NCBI GenBank assembly: GCA_030036985.1 | Contig: JASHSD010001040.1 | Location: 1 to 9,454, forward strand | DNA: 9,454 bases | Reading direction: 5' to 3' | Origin: Bryobacteraceae bacterium | Lineage (GTDB): Bacteria > Acidobacteriota > Terriglobia > Bryobacterales > Bryobacteraceae | Part shown: piece after piece, positions 1 to 6,254 of the stretch | Layout: each line of letters starts with the position of its first letter | Position numbering within the stretch: position 1 is the first letter of the stretch | Translations under genes and position numbers: made by a program | Notes under the pieces: model-generated | Told to the model about the DNA's origin: nothing | The model's database searches: none | Seen by the model: the letters and a program-made list of their open reading frames with translations, nothing else

Positions 1-974
1 TCCACGGCTTTACCGCTCATGGCGAGCGCGTTGTGCTGCATCACGCGGTCCATGCCTGCGATGCCGATGGCCGAGAGCAATCCGCCGATCGTCGTCGGGA
101 TGAGGCAGACCAGCAGCGGAACGAGCACGATCACCGAGGGAACCATGCCCGCCCTGGCCGAACCTACGCTGTATCGCGCGAACGGCGCCAGCGTGACCAC
201 GGCCAGCAGGAAGATCAGGGTCAAGCCCGCGATCATGATGTTCAGCGCGATTTCATTCGGCGTCTTCTGCCGCTGCGCGCCTTCAACCAGCGCGATCATA
301 CGGTCGAGAAACGTCTCGCCCGGATTCGAAGTGATCTGGACCTTGATGTAATCCGACAGAACTTTCGTGCCGCCTGTGACGGCGCTGCGGTCGCCGCCCG
401 ATTCGCGGATCACCGGCGCGCTTTCGCCCGTGATCACCGATTCGTCCACGCTGGCGATGCCTTCAACGACGTCGCCGTCGCCAGGAATCACGTCGTTCGG
501 CTCGCAGAGGCAAACGTCGCCTTTGCGCAGCGACGCGGCGGAAACAATCTCGGCTTTGCCGTTACCGCCCAGTTTCTTCGCGTGCGCGTCGGTCTTGGTT
601 TTACGCAGGCTGTCGGCCTGAGCTTTGCCCCGTCCTTCGGCCATCGCTTCCGCGAAATTAGCGAACAGCACCGTGAACCACAGCCAGGCGGCGATCTGAA
701 ATTCGAAGACGAAGTCCGCTCCGCCCTGGATGAGCGTGCGGACCATCAGGATAGTGGTGAGCGCGGCGCCCACTTCCACCACGAACATCACCGGATTCTT
801 CATCAGGGTCCGCGGATTCAGCTTGAAGAACGAATCGATGATCGCGCGGCGGACGATCGGCGGATCGAACAACGGACGCGCCCGCTTGCCGCGCGAAAGC
901 CCCATCCGAGTCGAATCCGTCGGCCCTTCCAACACCTGCGCATGAGTGGTTGGTTCCTGTAATTCGGTTGGCAT
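1..974 (-). CDS. kdpB: KdpB, catalytic P-type ATPase subunit of the K+ pump (N-terminal part, cut by window edge)
   Basis: KdpB hydrolyses ATP to drive K+ uptake through KdpA in the inner-membrane KdpFABC complex. Reading down from the ATG at 974 gives 324 codons with no stop before the edge. Visible are the conserved 'NPVMF' and 'WLWFTVLFANFAEAMAEGR' segments (about residues 60-114), the actuator-domain TGES loop at 182-185, 'NPGETFLDRMIALVEGAQR' near 218-235, and the transmembrane 'CLIPTTIGGLLSAIG' at 290-304. The family is about 680 residues, and the phosphorylated Asp of DKTGT should lie just beyond base 1, so catalytic competence cannot be judged here. The TGES serine matches the E. coli residue whose phosphorylation is known to switch the pump off at high K+. 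Relative to E. coli KdpB there are about 27 extra N-terminal residues. An internal Met24 would remove most of them, but a good Shine-Dalgarno supports Met1. The kdpA stop is 18 nt upstream. Confidence 0.97.
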   Translation of the reverse strand, partial: MPTELQEPTTHAQVLEGPTDSTRMGLSRGKRARPLFDPPIVRRAIIDSFFKLNPRTLMKNPVMFVVEVGAALTTILMVRTLIQGGADFVFEFQIAAWLWFTVLFANFAEAMAEGRGKAQADSLRKTKTDAHAKKLGGNGKAEIVSAASLRKGDVCLCEPNDVIPGDGDVVEGIASVDESVITGESAPVIRESGGDRSAVTGGTKVLSDYIKVQITSNPGETFLDRMIALVEGAQRQKTPNEIALNIMIAGLTLIFLLAVVTLAPFARYSVGSARAGMVPSVIVLVPLLVCLIPTTIGGLLSAIGIAGMDRVMQHNALAMSGKAV

Positions 975-979
975 CGCTT

Positions 980-986
980 CTTCCTT
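980..986 (-). promoter_or_regulatory. Ribosome binding site of kdpB
   Basis: AAGGAAG lies 5 nt before the ATG at 974 on the minus strand, inside the 18-nt kdpA-kdpB gap. It supports Met1 over the internal Met24, which has no such motif at a suitable distance. It therefore supports the longer KdpB N-terminus. Confidence 0.7.
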
Positions 987-992
987 AAAGCA

Positions 993-2762
993 TCAAGTGT
1001 TCAGCATTAAATGTTCAACGACGGGCCCCAGCGACAGAGCGGGGAAATAAGTCAGCGCTCCGACGATCAACACCACTCCCATCAGTAGTCCGACGAACAG
1101 CGGACCATGCGTGGGGAAGGTGCCCGCCGACACCGGCACTTGTTTCTTCTCCGCCAGCGAACCGGCGATCGCCAGCAGCGGCAGCAGCATGAGGAAACGA
1201 CCGATCAGCATGGCGTACCCGATGGTGAGGTTCCACCACGGCGTGTTCGCGCTGAGCCCGGCGAACGCGCTGCCGTTGTTTCCCGTGCCGCTGCTGTATG
1301 CGTAGAGGATCTCGGAAAACCCGTGTGCGCCGGGATTGCCGAGGCTGGCCGAAGCGGCGCCCGGCGCGTTCCAGTAGCCTTTCGCCATGAACGAAACCAC
1401 CGAGCTTGCGCCCGTGAACAGCAGAACGCTGGCCGCGAGCACGAGCATGGCAATCATCGCCATCTTCACCTCTTTCTGCTCGATCTTCTTGCCCAGATAC
1501 TCGGGCGTGCGTCCGACCATCAGGCCGGCGATGAAGACCGCCAGAATGGCGAACATGAGCATACCGTAGAGTCCCGCGCCCACGCCGCCGAACACCACCT
1601 CGCCCAGTTCGAGATTGAACAGCGGCACGAGCCCTCCGAGCGGCGTGTAGCTGTCATGCATCGAGTTCACCGCACCGCAGCTGGCATCGGTGGTGACGGT
1701 TGCAAAGAGTGCCGAATCGGCGATGCCGAAGCGCGTCTCCTTGCCTTCCATATTGCCGCCGGGCTGCGTATTCGTAGCGGTCTGCTCAATCCCCGCCTTG
1801 GCCAGGAACGGCGTGCCTCTTTGCTCGTAGTGGTAGCAGACAACCACGCCGGCAAGCCACAAGATGGCCATCGTGGTGAAGATCGCCCAGCCCTGGCGGG
1901 TGTCGCGCACCATCTTGCCGAACGTATAAGTCAATGCTCCGGGAATCAGGAAAATCAGAAACATCTGGAACATGTTCGAAAAGGGAGTGGGATTCTCGAA
2001 AGGATGCGCCGAGTTGGCGTTGAAGAATCCGCCGCCGTTGGTCCCGAGCATCTTGATTACTTCCTGCGACGCCACCGGGCCCTGCGCGATCGTCTGCTTC
2101 GCGCCTTCCAGAGTCGCAACGGCCGTGTATGGATGCAGGTTCTGAGGCACGCCCTGCCAGATCATAATCAACGCGCCGACAATCGATAGCGGCAGCAGCA
2201 CATACAAAATCGCGCGGGTCATATCGACCCAGAAGTTGCCGATGGTCTTGATCGATTGCCGGGCGAACCCGCGCACCAGCGCGACGGCGATCGCGAGTCC
2301 CGCCGCCGCGGACGAGAAGTTATGCATCGTCAGGCCGGCCATCTGGATGAAGTAGCTGAGTGTCTGCTCGGGCGTATATGCCTGCCAGTTGGTGTTTGTG
2401 ACGAAGCTGACAGCCGTATTGAAACCGAGATCGGGGCTTACGTTGTTCTGGCTGAATCCCTGGGGATTGAACGGCAGCCACTTCTGCAGGCGCTGCATCG
2501 CATACAGCAGCAGCGCGCTGAACAGACTGAACGCCAGCACCGCGCCCGCGTAGCGCGTCCAGTGCTGCTCCTCACCGTGTCCTTCCGCGTCGATTTTTAC
2601 GCCGCAGATCTTATAGATCACGCGCTCCACGGGACTGAGAACCGGCGTCAGGAAATTGCGTTTGCCTTCGATAAACGTCGCGATAAACGATCCGAGCGGC
2701 TTCGCGCACACGAGGATCAACAGAAAGAAGATCGCGATCTGCAGCCAACCATTGGCGGTCAT
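993..2762 (-). CDS. kdpA: KdpA, potassium-binding and translocating subunit of Kdp
   Basis: KdpA is the channel-like membrane subunit (superfamily of K+ transporters) that selects K+ in the KdpFABC pump. The 589-residue product is slightly longer than E. coli KdpA (557). All four selectivity-filter loops are visible: 'VTNTNWQAY' at 121-129, 'GTNGGGFFNANSAHPFENP' at 240-258, 'SCGAVNSMHDS' at 361-371, and 'GNNGSAFAGLSANTP' at 494-508. These contain the glycines equivalent to E. coli G232, G345 and G468. Also conserved are 'GEVVFGGVGAGLYGM' (387-401), 'VGRTPEYLGKKIE' (416-428) and the C-terminal 'THGPLFVGLL'. Many hydrophobic helices are present and there is no cleavable signal peptide. The start is supported by GGAG at 2769-2772, 6 nt upstream. 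Gaps of 18 nt to kdpF and to kdpB show a single operon. The length difference comes from modest insertions, not from disruption. Confidence 0.98.
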   Translation of the reverse strand: MTANGWLQIAIFFLLILVCAKPLGSFIATFIEGKRNFLTPVLSPVERVIYKICGVKIDAEGHGEEQHWTRYAGAVLAFSLFSALLLYAMQRLQKWLPFNPQGFSQNNVSPDLGFNTAVSFVTNTNWQAYTPEQTLSYFIQMAGLTMHNFSSAAAGLAIAVALVRGFARQSIKTIGNFWVDMTRAILYVLLPLSIVGALIMIWQGVPQNLHPYTAVATLEGAKQTIAQGPVASQEVIKMLGTNGGGFFNANSAHPFENPTPFSNMFQMFLIFLIPGALTYTFGKMVRDTRQGWAIFTTMAILWLAGVVVCYHYEQRGTPFLAKAGIEQTATNTQPGGNMEGKETRFGIADSALFATVTTDASCGAVNSMHDSYTPLGGLVPLFNLELGEVVFGGVGAGLYGMLMFAILAVFIAGLMVGRTPEYLGKKIEQKEVKMAMIAMLVLAASVLLFTGASSVVSFMAKGYWNAPGAASASLGNPGAHGFSEILYAYSSGTGNNGSAFAGLSANTPWWNLTIGYAMLIGRFLMLLPLLAIAGSLAEKKQVPVSAGTFPTHGPLFVGLLMGVVLIVGALTYFPALSLGPVVEHLMLNT

Positions 2763-2780
2763 GACATTCTCCGGGAAAAC

Positions 2781-2864
2781 CTAAAACTTTTCGGGCTTGA
2801 GCAGAGCGTACAGGAGGTACACGCCCAAGGCCAGTGAAATCAATCCGGCAATCAGGTAATCCAT
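2781..2864 (-). CDS. kdpF: KdpF, 27-residue membrane subunit of Kdp
   Basis: KdpF is a single-pass peptide that stabilises the KdpABC complex. The reverse strand from the ATG at 2864 encodes 27 residues beginning MDYLIAGLISLALG and ending YALLKPEKF, followed by TAG. One hydrophobic helix (about residues 3-22) precedes a short polar tail. The ending matches the usual KdpF pattern, in which a 'YLVYAL' segment is followed by a short 'xxAEAF' or 'xPEKF' tail (E. coli KdpF has 29 residues). It sits directly before kdpA with an 18-nt gap, its standard place. AGAGG at 2874-2878 lies 9 nt upstream and overlaps the end of the preceding microprotein gene. Automatic annotation often misses genes of this size. 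Identification rests on sequence pattern plus position. Confidence 0.93.
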   Translation of the reverse strand: MDYLIAGLISLALGVYLLYALLKPEKF

Positions 2865-2879
2865 TGGTCTCTACCTCTT

Positions 2880-2963
2880 TCAAAGCCGCTCGCAGGCCCG
2901 GACCATCATCCAGGCGACCACGAAAAAAGCCACGATCGCAAGACACCAGACGATATCAAGCAT
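2880..2963 (-). CDS. Unnamed 27-residue single-pass membrane microprotein upstream of kdpF
   Basis: The reverse strand from the ATG at 2963 encodes 27 residues starting MLDIVWCLAIVAFFVVAW and ending MMVRACERL, followed by TGA. About 17 hydrophobic residues form one predicted helix, and the tail carries Arg, Cys, Glu and Arg. AGGGA at 2970-2974 stands 6 nt before the ATG. The start codon overlaps the end of the USP-like gene (ATGCTTGA, 8 nt shared), and the stop lies 15 nt before the kdpF start, so it fits the operon as a translated unit. I recall similarly short ORFs ending in an R-[AG]-C-[ED]-[RK]-L-like motif upstream of kdpF in other bacteria, but I cannot verify that here. It is not KdpF, which follows separately. 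A role as an accessory Kdp peptide is inference. No function is established. Confidence 0.72.
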   Translation of the reverse strand: MLDIVWCLAIVAFFVVAWMMVRACERL

Positions 2964-3417
2964 GTGTTGTCCCTGTTTCCCTGGATACCATTACAACTTT
3001 ATGGCCAACGCGGTGCAAGGAGGCGGCCAGGCGCTCGGTGGATGTTCGCCAGGGCCTGCGGCGTGTGGCGAGAATAACGATGGAATCCGCGTCCAGCGCG
3101 CCTTCGAGGCCCGCCAGGAAATCCCGCGCCAGGCGGATTTCGCCCGACGCCGGAAGCTTCGATTCGAACTGCTGCAGCTGTTTCTTCAGAAAGTCGATGC
3201 AGGCCGGCGATTGGTTCAGCTCCAACGGGAACGGAACCACCTGAACCTTCACCAGCCGCAGTGCGGCGTCGAGACCCGCTCCCATGCGGTTGGCCACATC
3301 CAGCGCGGCGCGCGTGAGCTCGGGAGTTGTGAATGGAACCACCAAATCGAGTTCGGCCGCCGGCTTCGTCTGTTCGACGATCGTGAAAGCCGATTGCTTG
3401 TGTGTGTGTAGTCTCAC
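2956..3417 (-). CDS. Universal-stress-protein-like cytosolic protein leading the kdp operon
   Basis: The 153-residue soluble product has a UspA-like order of elements. A first strand, 'LDLVVPFTTPELT' (about 23-35), is followed by a helix with Ala-rich 'ALDVANRMGAGLDAAL', a strand 'VKVQVVPFPLEL', an amphipathic helix, and a C-terminal 'SIVILATRRRPWRT...VVMVSRE' (about 112-148). The usual nucleotide-binding signature G-2x-G-9x-G(S/T) is missing: the 'ATRRRPWRTSTERL' stretch stands where it should be. ATP binding is therefore doubtful. KdpD sensor kinases carry a USP domain, so a stand-alone relative in this operon is plausible, but a regulatory link to K+ is inference. The start is uncertain. 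GTG at 3417 is the first usual start codon after an in-frame stop at 3463-3465, and its ribosome site is poor. The stop overlaps the next gene by 8 nt. It could instead be an unrelated alpha/beta protein. Confidence 0.72.
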   Translation of the reverse strand: MRLHTHKQSAFTIVEQTKPAAELDLVVPFTTPELTRAALDVANRMGAGLDAALRLVKVQVVPFPLELNQSPACIDFLKKQLQQFESKLPASGEIRLARDFLAGLEGALDADSIVILATRRRPWRTSTERLAASLHRVGHKVVMVSRETGTTHA

Positions 3418-3530
3418 AGCTTGGCACCCGATTCGCAGATTAGCGTCCAGGTCGTTAAAAGTTCATAAGAAGCGGCTCAGTATTTTATGGGCTGATGCGG
3501 GGGGCCGCGCACAGTGAACTACCATGAGAT
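3418..3530. promoter_or_regulatory. Divergent spacer between the kdp and trp/aro operons
   Basis: This 113-bp gap separates the two outward-facing operons, so promoters for both are expected here or just inside the first genes. I see AT-richer patches (GTTAAAAGTTCATAAGAAG at 3454-3472 and TATTTTATGG at 3481-3490) in otherwise GC-rich DNA. No clean -35/-10 pair with 16-18 bp spacing stands out in either direction. There is no convincing KdpE box, no Trp-rich leader peptide, no terminator/antiterminator pair and no run of spaced GAG/UAG triplets before trpC. An attenuator is therefore not supported. Confidence 0.4.
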
Positions 3531-4316
3531 TTGACCTCGGCAGCTCCGGATATCCTGACCCGAATTGTGTCCCGCAAACGGGAAGAACTGCGTGCGCGGA
3601 CCCTTTCGGAGGCCGATTTGCGCCTGATCGCGCAGTCGGTGCAGACGGATCGACGCGACTTCGCCGCCGCATTGCGGTCGAAACGCCCGGCGATCATTTC
3701 AGAGATTAAACGCGCCTCGCCTAGCCGGGGTGTTTTGATACAGGATTTCCGCCCGGTCAAACTGGCGCAACAGTATCAGGCGGGCGGCGCCGCGGCGCTT
3801 TCCGTTCTCACGGATCGCGATTTCTTTCAGGGCTGTGATGCGGACCTGCGGGCGGCCCGCGCCGCATGCGGTCTGCCGGTGATCCGGAAGGATTTCGTGA
3901 TTTCCGAATACCACGTGCTGGAGGCGGCTTCGATCGGCGCCGACGCGATTCTGCTGATTGCGGCCATTCTGGATGAGGCGGAGCTGCGGGGATTTCGCGA
4001 ACTGGCGCGGGAATTCGGAATGGCCGCGCTGGTGGAAGTGCACGACGATCGAGAGCTGGACGCGGCGCTTCGGTCGGGCGCGGAGATCGTTGGCGTCAAC
4101 AATCGGGATCTGCGAACGTTTCAGGTTTCGATCGATATTTCAATTGCCCTCGCGCCTTCGATTCCGGCGAGCGTGATCAAAGTAACCGAAAGCGGCATCT
4201 TCACGGCGTCGGATGTTCATCGGCTTCTCGACGCCGGGTTTGATGCGTTTCTTGTTGGGGAGCATCTGGTGAAGTCGGGAGACCCCGCCGCCGCGATCCG
4301 GGACCTCACGCGATGA
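3531..4316 (+). CDS. trpC: Indole-3-glycerol-phosphate synthase
   Basis: TrpC converts carboxyphenylamino-deoxyribulose phosphate to indole-3-glycerol phosphate, with loss of CO2 and water. The 261-residue single-domain TIM barrel has the catalytic set in order: E58 and K60 in 'ISEIKRASPSRG', K120 in 'VIRKDF', E169 in 'LVEVH', N190 in 'GVNNRDL', and E220-S221 in 'VTESGI'. The phosphate-binding end 'FLVGEHLVKSGDP' is intact. The start is TTG at 3531. An in-frame TGA at 3525-3527 excludes anything further upstream, and the encoded 'PDILTRIVSRKREEL' matches the normal TrpC N-terminus. The nearby ATG at 3524 is out of frame. No strong ribosome site precedes the start. It is first in the aromatic cluster, and the TrpF activity fused to TrpC in E. 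coli is a separate downstream gene here. Confidence 0.97.
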   Translation: MTSAAPDILTRIVSRKREELRARTLSEADLRLIAQSVQTDRRDFAAALRSKRPAIISEIKRASPSRGVLIQDFRPVKLAQQYQAGGAAALSVLTDRDFFQGCDADLRAARAACGLPVIRKDFVISEYHVLEAASIGADAILLIAAILDEAELRGFRELAREFGMAALVEVHDDRELDAALRSGAEIVGVNNRDLRTFQVSIDISIALAPSIPASVIKVTESGIFTASDVHRLLDAGFDAFLVGEHLVKSGDPAAAIRDLTR

Positions 4317-4337
4317 CGTGGCGCCCGTTCTTGTTGG

Positions 4338-4385
4338 GCAGCGCTTCGGCGCTGCGGCTGGCCTTCCGGCCAGCCCTGGTCCAGG
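4338..4385. repeat. Three abutting short palindromes in the trpC-trpF spacer
   Basis: GCAGCGCTTCGGCGCTGC (4338-4355) is a 7-bp perfect stem closed by a C(TTCG)G loop. It abuts GGCTGGCCTTCCGGCCAGCC (4356-4375), an 8-bp perfect stem with a TTCC loop. CCTGGTCCAGG (4375-4385) is a third palindrome with a one-base centre. No T-run follows, so an intrinsic terminator is unlikely, and downstream trpF must be transcribed through it. It looks like a dispersed palindromic repeat, but only one copy of this sequence is in the window. Confidence 0.75.
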
Positions 4386-4433
4386 TAAACCGGCTGCATC
4401 GGGCTGATCAAACAATCAACGTTCTTCGCGGAC

Positions 4434-4468
4434 GCCGGGCAAAAGCCCGGCGGCAGGCTGAAAGCCTG
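4434..4468. repeat. Hairpin pair just upstream of trpF
   Basis: GCCGGGCAAAAGCCCGGC (4434-4451) has a 7-bp perfect stem and an AAAA loop. It is followed after 2 nt by CAGGCTGAAAGCCTG (4454-4468), a 6-bp perfect stem with a GAA loop. The arrangement repeats the tandem-hairpin layout seen at 4338-4385 and 7353-7387, with unrelated arm sequences. The right edge is 29 nt from the trpF ATG. Confidence 0.75.
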
Positions 4469-4497
4469 ACCCCACATGCAAACTACGGGTTCTTCCG

Positions 4498-5064
4498 ATG
4501 TTCGTAAAAATCTGCGGAATCACCAATCGCGAGGACGCCCTCGCGGCCATCGATGCCGGAGCGAGCGCCTTAGGCTTCATCTTCCACCCGCTCAGCCCGC
4601 GCCACGTCACAAGCGCGCAGCTCGAACCCTGGATCGCCAAAATCCCCGCGAAAACCATGAAAGTCGGCGTATTCGTCGACGAGCCGCCCGAATCCATCGA
4701 AAAAATCGGCGCGCAGTTGCAGCTCGATATCGCGCAGCTCCACGGTGCCGAAACGCCCGACCGGCATCCCCGCGGCATCCGCATCTGGAAAGCCTTTCGC
4801 GTCCACAATGCCCAAACAGAACTGCCCGACTACCCCGCCGAAGCCATCCTGATTGATGGCGCCGCGTATGATTGGACAAAGACGGGGCATTTCACCAGAC
4901 CACTGATTCTGGCGGGAGGTCTGAATCCGGAAAACATCCGCGAGGCCATCGCGCGCACCGCCGGCAAGGCGTGGGCGGTCGATGTGGCGTCCGGCGTCGA
5001 GAAGTCCCCCGGCCGCAAGGACCATGCGCGCATGAAACAATTTATCGAGACGGCCCTCCAATGA
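4498..5064 (+). CDS. trpF: Phosphoribosylanthranilate isomerase
   Basis: TrpF isomerises phosphoribosylanthranilate to carboxyphenylamino-deoxyribulose phosphate, the substrate of TrpC. The 188-residue TIM barrel opens with 'FVKICGIT', containing the general-base Cys (C6). It then shows 'LGFIFHPLSPRHV' (25-37), 'KVGVFVDEP' (55-63), 'LDIAQLHGAETP' (76-87), the general-acid Asp at D120 in 'AILIDG', 'PLILAGGLNPENI' (135-147) and the phosphate-site 'VDVASGVEKSPG' (161-172). At 188 residues it is short for a family of about 200-210. The usual 'GGTGxxFDW' loop after the catalytic Asp is replaced by 'GAAYDW', which accounts for the difference. ATG at 4498 fits the motif spacing, although the ribosome site is weak. 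It follows the hairpin-rich 181-nt spacer after trpC and overlaps trpB by 4 nt (ATGA). Confidence 0.95.
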   Translation: MFVKICGITNREDALAAIDAGASALGFIFHPLSPRHVTSAQLEPWIAKIPAKTMKVGVFVDEPPESIEKIGAQLQLDIAQLHGAETPDRHPRGIRIWKAFRVHNAQTELPDYPAEAILIDGAAYDWTKTGHFTRPLILAGGLNPENIREAIARTAGKAWAVDVASGVEKSPGRKDHARMKQFIETALQ

Positions 5065-6254
5065 CATCGCAACCCGACGCGGGCGGACACTTCGGCGCTT
5101 ACGGCGGACGTTACGCGCCCGAAGTGCTGATGTCGCCGCTGGAAGAACTGGAACTCACCTACGCCTCGGCGCGCAAAGACCCGGCATTCCATAAAGAGCT
5201 CGATGAGTTGCTGACCACCTACGCGGGGCGTCCTACGCCGCTGTACTTCGCGCGCCGCCTTTCGGAACAGCTCGCCACGAGGCTCTACATCAAGCGCGAA
5301 GACCTGCTCCACACCGGCGCGCACAAAATCAACAACTGCCTCGGCCAGGCGCTTCTGGCAAAACGCATGGGCAAACAGCGCATCATCGCGGAGACCGGCG
5401 CGGGACAGCACGGCGTGGCCACCTCCACGGTCTGCGCGCTGTTCGGCTTCGACTGCACCGTTTACATGGGCGAAGAAGACATGCGCCGCCAGCGCCTCAA
5501 CGTCTTCCGCATGCGCCTGCTGGGCGCGAATGTGGTCGGCGTGACCACTGGCAGCCGCACGCTAAAGGACGCCATCAGCGAGGCCATGCGCGACTGGGTC
5601 ACCAACGTCGCCACCACGCATTATCTGCTCGGCTCGGCCCTCGGCCCGCACCCTTACCCCACCATGGTTCGCGATTTTCATCGCATCATAGGAATCGAAG
5701 CGCGCCGCCAGATTCTTGAAGCCGAAGGTCGACTGCCCGACGCCGTCATCGCCTGCGTGGGCGGCGGAAGCAATGCGATCGGCATCTTCCATCCCTTCAT
5801 CGAAGACGAAAGCGTGAAGCTGATCGGCGTCGAAGCCGGCGGACGCGACGAGAGACTCGGCCAGCATGCGGCGCGTTTCGCGGGCGGATTTCCCGGCGTC
5901 CTCCACGGCTCCCGCAGTTATGTTTTGCAGGACGAGTACGGCCAGATCGCGTCGACTCACTCGGTATCCGCAGGACTCGACTACGCTTCCGTCGGACCAG
6001 AACACGCCTGGCTGCACGACCGCGGCCGCGCCGAGTACTGCGCCTGCTGCGACAAGGACGCGGTCGAAGCCGCGAAGACTCTCAGCCGCAACGAAGGCAT
6101 CATTCCGGCGCTTGAATCGGCCCACGCGGTCGCCGAAGCGATTCGCCGCGCGCCGGTCAGCCCCGGCCAGACGTTCATCGTGAATCTCTCCGGACGCGGC
6201 GACAAGGACATCGATATCTATCGCGAAAATCTGAAGGAATTGGATCCCGCGTGA
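5061..6254 (+). CDS. trpB: Tryptophan synthase beta chain
   Basis: TrpB is the PLP enzyme that condenses indole with L-serine to give L-tryptophan, working as an alpha2-beta2 complex with TrpA. The product is 397 residues, the normal length for the main TrpB1 type. Motifs in order are 'GAYGGRYAPE' (13-21), PLP lysine K89 in 'HTGAHKINN', E111 in 'AETGAGQHGVA', phosphate cup 'GGGSNAIG' (234-241), 'SVSAGLDYASVGPEH' (301-315), 'EGIIPALESAHA' (345-356) and 'NLSGRGDKD' with S377 near the pyridine nitrogen. No catalytic residue is missing. ATG at 5061 shares 4 nt with the trpF stop, and the gene ends in a 4-nt GTGA overlap with trpA. This suggests stoichiometric, coupled translation of the two synthase subunits. 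Confidence 0.99.
   Translation: MTSQPDAGGHFGAYGGRYAPEVLMSPLEELELTYASARKDPAFHKELDELLTTYAGRPTPLYFARRLSEQLATRLYIKREDLLHTGAHKINNCLGQALLAKRMGKQRIIAETGAGQHGVATSTVCALFGFDCTVYMGEEDMRRQRLNVFRMRLLGANVVGVTTGSRTLKDAISEAMRDWVTNVATTHYLLGSALGPHPYPTMVRDFHRIIGIEARRQILEAEGRLPDAVIACVGGGSNAIGIFHPFIEDESVKLIGVEAGGRDERLGQHAARFAGGFPGVLHGSRSYVLQDEYGQIASTHSVSAGLDYASVGPEHAWLHDRGRAEYCACCDKDAVEAAKTLSRNEGIIPALESAHAVAEAIRRAPVSPGQTFIVNLSGRGDKDIDIYRENLKELDPA

Noticed and set aside
33..962. 309-codon plus-strand open frame opposite kdpB
   Set aside because: It lies antisense to a clearly conserved KdpB reading frame. Its product is Arg/His/Asp-rich with no recognisable motif, typical of shadow frames in GC-rich coding DNA.
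1107..2189. 360-codon plus-strand open frame opposite kdpA
   Set aside because: It is antisense to conserved KdpA filter segments, with low-complexity Arg/His/Glu composition and no domain.
3397..3410. TG dinucleotide run at the 5' end of the USP-like gene as a phase-variable microsatellite
   Set aside because: It has only about five TG units, too short to propose slippage-based switching from one sequence.
3418..3530. trp attenuator, T-box or riboswitch in the divergent spacer
   Set aside because: The spacer is 113 bp with no T-box core, no conserved riboswitch pattern that I recognise and no paired alternative hairpins.
3524..3709. ATG at 3524 as the trpC start or a leader peptide
   Set aside because: It is in a different frame from trpC. 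Its 61-codon product has no Trp-rich stretch and no terminator hairpin follows, while TTG at 3531 gives a normal TrpC N-terminus.
4338..4468. Intrinsic terminator or CRISPR array between trpC and trpF
   Set aside because: No T-run follows any hairpin, and the palindromes differ from one another without regular spacers. They are better described as palindromic repeats.
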